Of a DNA stretch of 64,000 bases, positions 58,471 through 64,000 are shown piece after piece. How positions within the stretch are numbered: the first letter of the stretch is position 1; every line of letters starts with the position of its first letter. Source of the DNA: an uncultured Bacteroidota bacterium (GTDB taxonomy: Bacteria; Bacteroidota; Bacteroidia; Bacteroidales; P3); the NCBI GenBank assembly GCA_902788805.1, contig CADALO010000004.1:1-64000 (forward strand). The letters are read 5' to 3'. The notes below the pieces were generated by a model. It had not been told where the DNA came from. It worked only from the letters and a program-made list of their open reading frames with translations, and did no database searches. Position numbers and translations under genes: made by a program.

Positions 58471-58722
58471 ATGGCACATCACAAGTCAGCAAAAAAAAGA
58501 ATCCGCTCAAGCGAAAAGAAAAGAATTGAGAACAGATATTACGCAAAGACTATGCGCAACGCGCTGCGTGATTTCCGTGCTCTTGAGGACAAGGCCGTGG
58601 CTACCGAGCGTCTGCCCAAGATGGTCTCTATCATCGACAAACTGGCAAAGCGTTCTGTTATTCACAAGAACAAAGCCGCTAACCTCAAATCAAAACTGAT
58701 GAAGCAAGTCAACGCTATGTAA
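58471..58722 (+). CDS. rpsT: 30S ribosomal protein S20
   Basis: The 83-residue basic protein starts AHHKSAKKRIRSSEKKRIEN and ends LAKRSVIHKNKAANLKSKLM, the helical-bundle pattern of bS20, which binds 16S rRNA in the small subunit. Full length. It ends at a strong terminator 20 nt downstream and is probably transcribed with tRNA-Glu. Confidence 0.96.
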   Translation: MAHHKSAKKRIRSSEKKRIENRYYAKTMRNALRDFRALEDKAVATERLPKMVSIIDKLAKRSVIHKNKAANLKSKLMKQVNAM

Positions 58723-58741
58723 TTTAAAGCGCTGCAGTGAT

Positions 58742-58776
58742 AAAAAGAGGACATCCATAAGGTGTCCTCTTTTTTG
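58742..58776 (+). terminator. Terminator after rpsT
   Basis: AAAAAGAGGACA (58743-58754) pairs with TGTCCTCTTTTT (58763-58774). Confidence 0.92.
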
Positions 58777-58860
58777 TTTTGTGGTGTCTTTTTATTACTG
58801 TGAAACTTTGCTTGGATGGTGATGTGCGTCCAATGTTAGCAGGGTTGGCATTGAAGCCAC

Positions 58861-59502
58861 CTATTTGAGGTTTAGATTGTCGTCAAAAAGGTCGAGGATG
58901 GTGCCTTTAGCCAGATGCAAGGTCTTCAGGCCGACGGTGCGGGCGCCTTCCAGGTTCTTGGCTATGTCGTCGATAAACAGTGTCTCCTCGGGGACGAGGT
59001 GCTGCTCGGAGAGGATGCGGTGGAATCCTTCGGGAGATGGTTTGCGGCAATGCATAAAATGCGAGAAATAGGCGGCATTGAAACACTTCTGGAATATGTC
59101 GAAGCCATATTTTGCACGAAGACGTTCGGTGAAACAATCGTAGTTGATTTGGTTGGTGTTGCTGAAGAGGAATGTATTATACCGCTCGCGCAGGCGTATA
59201 AGCAACTCGACACGTTCGGCAGGGACGTCTATGAGTATGGCGTTGACGATGTCATCAATGTCACTGTCGCTAAGATTGTGCCCGGTCATTGTGCGGATAT
59301 AGTCGCGGTATTCGGCAGGGGAGAGGAGGCCTTTCTCGAATTGATCCATCTCCGGGGTCTGAAAGTCCTTGCTGTAGAAGTCGCCAAGGTTGGTTATGCC
59401 GTGACGTACGAAAGCCTCGCCGACATTCTCGTAGCGAATGTCGTGTATGACGCCGCCAAAATCGAATATGAGATTGCGTATTTGGACTGCTTTATTATGC
59501 AT
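58861..59502 (-). CDS. HAD-superfamily phosphatase, YihX-like
   Basis: The 213-residue protein is a HAD hydrolase. Motif I is LIFDFGGVIHDI, with the D-x-G form seen in the YihX/glucose-1-phosphatase group, motif II is FLFSNTNQINYD, and motif IV is ETLFIDDIAKNLEGARTVGL. The substrate is probably a sugar phosphate but cannot be fixed. The start at 59502 is preferred to 59556 because a TACCTTTGC promoter box at 59561-59553 covers the upstream start. Single gene. Confidence 0.85.
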   Translation of the reverse strand: MHNKAVQIRNLIFDFGGVIHDIRYENVGEAFVRHGITNLGDFYSKDFQTPEMDQFEKGLLSPAEYRDYIRTMTGHNLSDSDIDDIVNAILIDVPAERVELLIRLRERYNTFLFSNTNQINYDCFTERLRAKYGFDIFQKCFNAAYFSHFMHCRKPSPEGFHRILSEQHLVPEETLFIDDIAKNLEGARTVGLKTLHLAKGTILDLFDDNLNLK

Positions 59503-59552
59503 ATTGTTCTTATTATTAATCTGATACGAGTATTTTGTGTTTGTATTGTTTT

Positions 59553-59561
59553 GCAAAGGTA
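59553..59561 (-). promoter_or_regulatory. -7 box for the HAD gene
   Basis: TACCTTTGC on the minus strand; the message should begin near 59545, which decides for the ATG at 59502. Confidence 0.55.
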
Positions 59562-59687
59562 CGAATTTTGCTGAAAACAGTGAAGAAATACGTGCTTTTA
59601 CACTAGTTTTAGCGGGGTGTTGTGAAAAATATAGTTATTGAGAATCAAGTGTTTCTAAATTATTTTCATCGAAAAATGAAAAAAAAT

Positions 59688-59718
59688 TTGTCAGTATCAA
59701 AAAAAGTCGTACTTTTGC
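59688..59718 (+). promoter_or_regulatory. Promoter of tRNA-Asp
   Basis: TTG at 59688-59690, a 19-nt spacer and TACTTTTGC at 59710-59718, about 40 nt before tRNA-Asp. Confidence 0.8.
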
Positions 59719-59756
59719 ACTCGCAATTAAGGAAAGGTCTTTCAAATATTGCAAAC

Positions 59757-59831
59757 GGTTCGGTAGTTCAGTTTGGTTAGAATACATGCCTGTCACGCAT
59801 GGGGTCGCGAGTTCGAGTCTCGTCCGGACCG
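59757..59831 (+). tRNA. tRNA-Asp (anticodon GTC)
   Basis: Acceptor GGTTCGG pairs with CCGGACC (59824-59830, one G-U pair); anticodon stem CATGC/GCATG encloses CTGTCAC (anticodon GTC); T-arm GCGAGTTCGAGTCTCGT. Discriminator G at 59831, and the genome continues with CCA. Confidence 0.96.
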
Positions 59832-59841
59832 CCAAACAAGT

Positions 59842-59866
59842 AAGCTCTCTTATGAGGGCTTTTTTT
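59842..59866 (+). terminator. Terminator between tRNA-Asp and tmRNA
   Basis: AAGCTCTC (59842-59849) pairs with GAGGGCTT (59854-59861, one G-U), followed by T residues. Only 17 nt remain before tmRNA, so tmRNA may depend on partial read-through. Confidence 0.75.
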
Positions 59867-59883
59867 ATGCAAGTTTGTTAACG

Positions 59884-60274
59884 GGGGCTGACTGGTTTTG
59901 ACAGCAAGGTTAATGGATTTGTAAGCAAGCAGGCTCACGCATCAGCAGCCTTGAAAACCGATGCAGAACAATAATTGGCGAAAATAACTACGCTCTTGCT
60001 GCATAACCGAAGCACAGTAGGTTAGCTTAATCCCCGCAACAGTTGCAGGGACAAGACATCTCCCACAGGCCCCGACCGTCGGCGTGTGACAAGGAGGTGC
60101 TCAGAAAGACGGGATAGCCGGCATAAGGCCTCGAAGTGTCGGTGATGCTTTAGAGGATAAGGGTTGCCTTGGGTGTCCGCGTCCGGAGCCGCCTCGAAAA
60201 CCAATCACGGAATAAGCTTGTAGAAAGCACGTCAGTTACTTGTATGGACGGCGGTTCGAACCCGCCCAGCTCCA
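59884..60274 (+). ncRNA. ssrA: Transfer-messenger RNA
   Basis: The 391-nt RNA begins GGGGCTGACTGGTTTTGACA and ends with a T-arm GCGGTTCGAACCCGCC and acceptor CAGCTCC plus A (60267-60274), complementary to the 5' end. The tag frame at 59977-60006 reads GENNYALAA then stop, the standard Bacteroidota degradation tag. It rescues stalled ribosomes together with SmpB. CCA is not encoded. A terminator follows at 60284-60313. Confidence 0.97.
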
Positions 60275-60283
60275 CTGGAATAA

Positions 60284-60313
60284 GCAGATAATTAATAGGT
60301 TATCTGCGTTTTT
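60284..60313 (+). terminator. Terminator of tmRNA
   Basis: GCAGATAA (60284-60291) pairs with TTATCTGC (60300-60307), followed by GTTTTT. It overlaps the stop codon of the convergent transferase gene. Confidence 0.85.
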
Positions 60314-60971
60314 CTACGTATGAAAGCCAAAAGTCGTAATGGCCTTGATCGGCATTGAAGATTGGAACGGTGGATATGACACAGCCGGTGGCTTTGGCAT
60401 CGGTCTCAGTGGTCTTGAGGTGGTCCATCAGGATGCCTGTGCCTGTATATTTGAACCAGGCTTCCTTGCGTGTCCAGATGCAGGCGAAGTCTTTCTGTGG
60501 GTCGCCAGAGTTGTGGACGACTTTCTGTTCTTCGTCGCTGAAGGCGCGTTGCAGCAGGGTGTCGCTGAATTTGCGGCGGCCTTCGACATCGATGCCGACC
60601 TCACGGTTGCTTACAGCCACAGCCACGGCTTCGTTGCAGTGACTGATGTTGAAGTATATGCCTTCGTAGTTGGTGATATAAGGTTTGCCGTGTTCGCCGA
60701 ATGCCCATAGCGGCGGATTGCGTTTTAGATAGCGTTGAGTCAGATGTTCGGTCTCGAAATTACGAATGAGATGAAAAGTGTCGGCAATACGGATGCGTCT
60801 GCTTTTGATGGCGTGGCAGAGCATAATGTAGGCTATAGTTTGCTCGCAGCGGTGGCGGTGGCTCTTCATCCGGGCCACAATCTCCTGCTGCTGCTGTGGC
60901 AGGCAGGCTATGAGTTCTTCGAGGCGCTCGGGACTTAGCTGGTCGGCGTTGCGGTAGTAATAGACTATCAT
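60300..60971 (-). CDS. 4'-phosphopantetheinyl transferase family protein
   Basis: The 223-residue Sfp-type protein contains GIDVEGRRKFSD (about residue 118) and WTRKEAWFKYTG (about 170-181), the two metal/CoA motifs. It attaches the phosphopantetheine arm to a carrier protein. The start at 60971 (MIVYYYRNAD) is preferred to 61004, since the latter falls inside the terminator of the upstream transporter gene. The two-domain length fits the Sfp group rather than AcpS. Confidence 0.88.
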   Translation of the reverse strand: MIVYYYRNADQLSPERLEELIACLPQQQQEIVARMKSHRHRCEQTIAYIMLCHAIKSRRIRIADTFHLIRNFETEHLTQRYLKRNPPLWAFGEHGKPYITNYEGIYFNISHCNEAVAVAVSNREVGIDVEGRRKFSDTLLQRAFSDEEQKVVHNSGDPQKDFACIWTRKEAWFKYTGTGILMDHLKTTETDAKATGCVISTVPIFNADQGHYDFWLSYVEKRR

Positions 60972-60979
60972 ATCACATT

Positions 60980-61010
60980 TAAAAAGAGGGTGCCGAAGCG
61001 ACACCCTCTT
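60980..61010 (-). terminator. Terminator after the POT transporter gene
   Basis: AAGAGGGTG (60984-60992) and CACCCTCTT (61002-61010) form the stem; the A-run at 60980-60985 is the T-run on the minus strand. Its position decides the start of the next gene. Confidence 0.9.
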
Positions 61011-61033
61011 GTCAGATGATTGGTTATAAATGA

Positions 61034-62596
61034 TTATTGAGTTACTCTTTCAAGCCATTTGACCATACAGAGCATCACAATCATAGACAGCAGACAAACG
61101 CCCATAAAGACGCTCCAGCAGATCCAGATCGGGAAGTTGGTGTACATCAGAGGACCAATCCACAGCAGGCCGTTGCCAACGGCGGTGGCACCGAGCCACA
61201 GACCCTGGCAGAGGCCGAGGAGGTTCTTGGGAGCAACCTTTGAAACGAAGCTCAATCCCAGAGGGCTGATGAACAGCTCTGCGACAGTCATAAAGAAGTA
61301 GTAGACAATGAGCACCCAAGGACCGGCTTTCAGACCAGCAGCGGTTGTGGCGTCGAGTTTTGTGAACTCGTCAGCCGAGGGATAACCCTGAGTGTTGCAG
61401 AATACAGTCATAAAGAGATATGCGATGGCGGCAATACCCATACCGATAGCGATTTTGCGCGGAGTTGAGAACTTGCGACCCCACTTGGTGCCGAACAGCC
61501 ACATAATGGGGAAGGTCAACAAGCAGACAAAGAACGGGTTTACGGCCTGCCATACTTCTGGCGGGAAGAGCGAAGTGTTGACGAAGTCACGTGCAAAGAG
61601 CGACATCGAGGTGCCGTTCTGATGGAACGACCACCAGAAGAAGACGGCGATTACGAGTACTGCGAAAAGGGCATATATGCGCTGTTTGAGTTCCTTGGCC
61701 ATAGCCAGTTTCTCTTCGGCGGTGTATTCCACGCTCTCTGTAGCGGATTTCTTGGCGGGTGTGGGGAATTTCTTCTTGCTGGCCACGAAGATGAGCAGCG
61801 AGATAATCATAGCGGCAACAGAGGCGATGAACGAATAGTGGACGCCGGTGTTGAAGACGTTGAGGTAGTTCTGGCACATCTCTTGTGCTGCTGCGGTGTC
61901 GGTGGGCAGCGTTATGTTCATATTGGCAAAGAGTTCAGTGGCCTTGGCAATGGCATCGGTAGACATTGCGGCACCGACGGTGAGATATTCGTGGCAGAGA
62001 GCGGGAAGGTCGGCGTTGTAAGCGAAACCGTTTACACCAAGCCACCAGCTGCGGAGCAGGGGCGCTACGAAAGGAGCAATCAAACCTCCAACGTTGATGA
62101 ACATATAGAAAATCTGGAAGCCGGGGTCACGTTTGCTCTTGGCCTCAGCCAGAGCTTCGGGGCTTATTTTAGCTGCTTCAGCCTCGAAGTTGTCGTACAT
62201 CTGGCCTACGATAGCCTGCAAGTTGCCTTTGAAAAGGCCGTTACCGAAGGCAATCATCAGCAGGGCAAAGCAGGTCAGCGGCAGAAGCCAGTTGATGTTG
62301 CCTGCAGTGGCGAGGATTGGAATGGCAAGGATGATGTAACCGCAAGCCATAACCAACAGACCCGACTGGATGGTTGTTTTGTAGTTCTGTGTGCGGTCGG
62401 CAATGATACCGCCAACCAAGCTAAGGATGTAGATGCCGCAATAAAAAGCGGAGTAGATACCCGTAGCGACACTGTTGCTCAATCCGAACTTCGAGCAGAG
62501 GAACAGAACCAGGACCGCATTCATAATATAGTAGCCGAAACGCTCACCCATATTGCTCAATGCGGCTGCAATTAGTCCTTTAGGATGTCCTTTCAT
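61034..62596 (-). CDS. POT/PTR family proton-coupled oligopeptide transporter
   Basis: The 520-residue MFS transporter shows the POT signature NMGERFGYYIMNAVLVLFL (about residues 15-33) and YSAFYCGIYILSLVGGIIAD, then about 12-14 membrane helices. SPLGLSFVSKVAPKNLLGLC is also typical. It imports di- and tripeptides with protons across the inner membrane, and so could use products of the secreted peptidases (S9, C25) in this region; that link is inference. An inserted loop (about residues 125-260) contains Ala-rich segments. A TAATTTTGC box lies near 62674-62666. Confidence 0.92.
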   Translation of the reverse strand: MKGHPKGLIAAALSNMGERFGYYIMNAVLVLFLCSKFGLSNSVATGIYSAFYCGIYILSLVGGIIADRTQNYKTTIQSGLLVMACGYIILAIPILATAGNINWLLPLTCFALLMIAFGNGLFKGNLQAIVGQMYDNFEAEAAKISPEALAEAKSKRDPGFQIFYMFINVGGLIAPFVAPLLRSWWLGVNGFAYNADLPALCHEYLTVGAAMSTDAIAKATELFANMNITLPTDTAAAQEMCQNYLNVFNTGVHYSFIASVAAMIISLLIFVASKKKFPTPAKKSATESVEYTAEEKLAMAKELKQRIYALFAVLVIAVFFWWSFHQNGTSMSLFARDFVNTSLFPPEVWQAVNPFFVCLLTFPIMWLFGTKWGRKFSTPRKIAIGMGIAAIAYLFMTVFCNTQGYPSADEFTKLDATTAAGLKAGPWVLIVYYFFMTVAELFISPLGLSFVSKVAPKNLLGLCQGLWLGATAVGNGLLWIGPLMYTNFPIWICWSVFMGVCLLSMIVMLCMVKWLERVTQ

Positions 62597-62716
62597 AACT
62601 GTAATGTTTTTGATTAATAATATTTTAGTTTAAAATTGATTGTTTTTCGGAAACTAAATAATTATGCAAAATTACGAATTTTTTTGAAATAGAGGGGCTC
62701 TTTGAGTAATATTTTG

Positions 62717-62725
62717 TATTTTTGC
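62717..62725 (+). promoter_or_regulatory. -7 box for the Sua5-type gene
   Basis: TATTTTTGC 19 nt before the start at 62744. It argues for that start rather than the one at 62702. Confidence 0.55.
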
Positions 62726-62743
62726 AAACAAATAATAATTGTT

Positions 62744-63319
62744 ATGCTGTCACAATCGTCTGTGATTCTTGAAACTGTAAGTGAACTTGCTCAAGGCGGA
62801 ACCATTCTTTATCCAACCGACACAATATGGGGCCTCGGTTGCGATGCTACCAATGCCGATGCTGTTGAAAAGATATACTCTATCAAGCAGCGTGACCATA
62901 GTAAGAGTATGCTAATACTGTGCTCGGATATAGATATGGTGGAACGTTATGTTGCGCCTGTAAGCGACAAGGTGGGTGAGCTGCTGTTGGGCAGTGATCG
63001 CCCGACGACGGTGATAATGCCTCTATGCAAATCGCTGTTGGCAAACAATTTGGCTGCTGCTGATGGAACTGTCGGTGTCCGCATACCGAAGATGGACTTC
63101 TGTCAACAGCTATTGCGTACTTTCAAGCGCCCGATAGTCAGTACATCGGCCAACCTGTCTGGCTGCCCGTCTCCGGCCTCGTTTGTAGAAATAGACGAAA
63201 GTTTAAAACAGGCTGTCGACCATTGTGTCTCTCAGTCGATGGAGGAGCATTCTGGCGGCAGTTCGTCACAAATAGTAAAGCTGCAACCAGACGGCAGCAT
63301 CTTGGTTCTGCGTAAATAA
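62744..63319 (+). CDS. L-threonylcarbamoyladenylate synthase (Sua5/YrdC/YwlC family)
   Basis: The 191-residue protein has the YrdC fold marks: GGTILYPTDTIWGLGCDATN, KQRDHSKSMLIL, GSDRPTTVIMP, VGVRIP and STSANLSG. It makes threonylcarbamoyl-AMP for the t6A37 modification of tRNAs reading ANN codons. It lacks the C-terminal Sua5 domain, so it is the short TsaC-like form. The start at 62744 is set by the promoter box at 62717-62725. Confidence 0.92.
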   Translation: MLSQSSVILETVSELAQGGTILYPTDTIWGLGCDATNADAVEKIYSIKQRDHSKSMLILCSDIDMVERYVAPVSDKVGELLLGSDRPTTVIMPLCKSLLANNLAAADGTVGVRIPKMDFCQQLLRTFKRPIVSTSANLSGCPSPASFVEIDESLKQAVDHCVSQSMEEHSGGSSSQIVKLQPDGSILVLRK

Positions 63320-63322
63320 ACA

Positions 63323-63353
63323 AGTCGGGCGGCACAGAGTGCCGCCCGACTTT
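63323..63353. terminator. Bidirectional terminator
   Basis: AAGTCGGGCGGCA (63323-63335) pairs with TGCCGCCCGACTT (63341-63353). It ends the Sua5-type gene and the convergent M49-like gene. Confidence 0.92.
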
Positions 63354-63375
63354 GTATGGTGGTTCCTGTTATCTA

Positions 63376-64000
63376 TTATTTCTTGTACTCAAGAGGCTTT
63401 TGGGTTTTAACGGCTTTGATGTCGTTTTTCATCTCTCTTGTTTTCTGGGCCTGTTCCAAGCCTAAGACCTTAGCGCCCTGTTCGTAGCGTATGTCGAGCG
63501 GAATGTTGGCTTTCTCGATGGCTTTGAGGTCCTTTGCAAGGTCGGGACGCACTTTGCCGTTCTTGTCTGCATAGGCTTTTGCAGCATCGTAGTCGCCTTC
63601 GCCTTCGGTCTTGATTACCAGGGCGGCCCAGCTTTCAAGGGCAGCGCGCATCTTTTTGCTGTCAACAACATACTTGCCTTCCTTGTTGCGGGTGAAAGCG
63701 CCCTTGTCTTGCATATAGTTGAAACACATCATATTGGCGATGCCGTGGGCTTCTGTTGCACCGAAGCGCACGCTGCGCAGCAGGCCAGCAAGATAGGTTA
63801 CGTATGCATCCTCAACGGTTATGCCCTTGATCTCTCCGCGTTCGATAAGTGTCTGGACAATATAGAGTCCGCAGATGTCGGCCTTGGCCTCTTCCCAAGC
63901 GCTATACTGGTTTTTCAGCGCTTGACGGACATTGCCCTTGCCGGTGACGGTGTTCTTGATGCCCAGACCGTGTGCCACCTCGTGATAGCATACGTTGCTG
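63376..64000 (-). CDS. Zinc peptidase, dipeptidyl peptidase III (M49)-like, partial
   Basis: Only the C-terminal 208 residues are inside the window; the start lies beyond 64000. The visible part opens with NVCYHEVAHGLG, giving an HExxH zinc motif, and then EEAKADICGLYIVQTLIERG (about 30 residues later), the third-ligand segment typical of the M49-like Bacteroidota group. It also has AGLLRSVRFGATEAHG and a helical end. The family is often misannotated because of a fused Nudix domain in some members. Substrate is unknown. Cellular location cannot be judged without the N-terminus. Confidence 0.8.
   Translation of the reverse strand, partial: SNVCYHEVAHGLGIKNTVTGKGNVRQALKNQYSAWEEAKADICGLYIVQTLIERGEIKGITVEDAYVTYLAGLLRSVRFGATEAHGIANMMCFNYMQDKGAFTRNKEGKYVVDSKKMRAALESWAALVIKTEGEGDYDAAKAYADKNGKVRPDLAKDLKAIEKANIPLDIRYEQGAKVLGLEQAQKTREMKNDIKAVKTQKPLEYKK

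Noticed and set aside
59635..59835. 66-codon minus-strand frame with RTRLELATPC
   Set aside because: It is the antisense of tRNA-Asp, a common false protein call.

Overview
The window is a chromosomal segment of a Bacteroidota bacterium, most likely of the order Bacteroidales. The evidence is a tmRNA whose tag reads GENNYALAA, a fused SecDF, type IX secretion (T9SS) cargo with PorV-like and TonB-receptor partners, a C25 gingipain-type peptidase, DUF1573, DUF4301 and DUF4271 proteins, and many promoters of the Bacteroidetes form (TTG, about 19 nt, TAnnTTTGC). I cannot name the genus. No rRNA genes, CRISPR array, intact insertion sequence or prophage is visible.

Layout. 1-3.3 kb: a palindromic repeat, a small gene, lptE and a DUF2723 GT-C glycosyltransferase. 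3.3-13.2 kb, mostly minus strand: SprT-like protease, small lipoprotein, a carboxypeptidase-regulatory-domain protein, Lol-type permease, rbfA, an outer-membrane protein, a sialidase, a Gre-like factor, an ECF sigma/anti-sigma/lipoprotein operon, an aminotransferase and a DUF1573 protein. 13.7-17.2 kb: korDABC 2-oxoacid:ferredoxin oxidoreductase operon and a Nudix hydrolase. 17.2-22.5 kb: a 44-residue basic protein gene with its own promoter and terminator, DUF4301, a cyclophilin, pheS, folB and radC. 22.9-36.3 kb: secDF and then a TonB receptor, a 1593-residue T9SS-type secreted protein and a PorV/PorQ-like barrel, read as one operon. 36.4-37.3 kb: greA and a HIT protein.

37.4-40.2 kb is the most accessory part. 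A promoter drives a roughly 285-nt highly structured RNA leader, an EcoRI-type adenine methyltransferase and a DUF262-HNH nuclease, with palindromes and iteron-like repeats after it. This looks like a compact restriction-modification or defence island inserted between housekeeping genes. 40.3-44.1 kb: purM and a PqqD / HprK-like kinase / S26B-VanZ fusion cluster. 45.0-45.5 kb: a GxxExxY gene inside a pair of terminal inverted repeats. 45.5-54.4 kb: an S9 peptidase, ribE, yidD, rnpA, hemD, DUF4271 and a C25 peptidase. 54.8-64 kb: coiled-coil/barrel protein, cysS, tRNA-Glu, rpsT, a HAD phosphatase, tRNA-Asp, tmRNA, phosphopantetheinyl transferase, POT peptide transporter, a Sua5-type enzyme and a partial M49-type peptidase.

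Two sequence families recur across the window: long palindromes whose arms are tandem 10- or 11-mers beginning GTTGT, capped by TACCAA/TTGGTA. Three of the four copies lie between divergently transcribed genes and the fourth (at the window edge) lies upstream of a gene, so they are not ordinary terminators.
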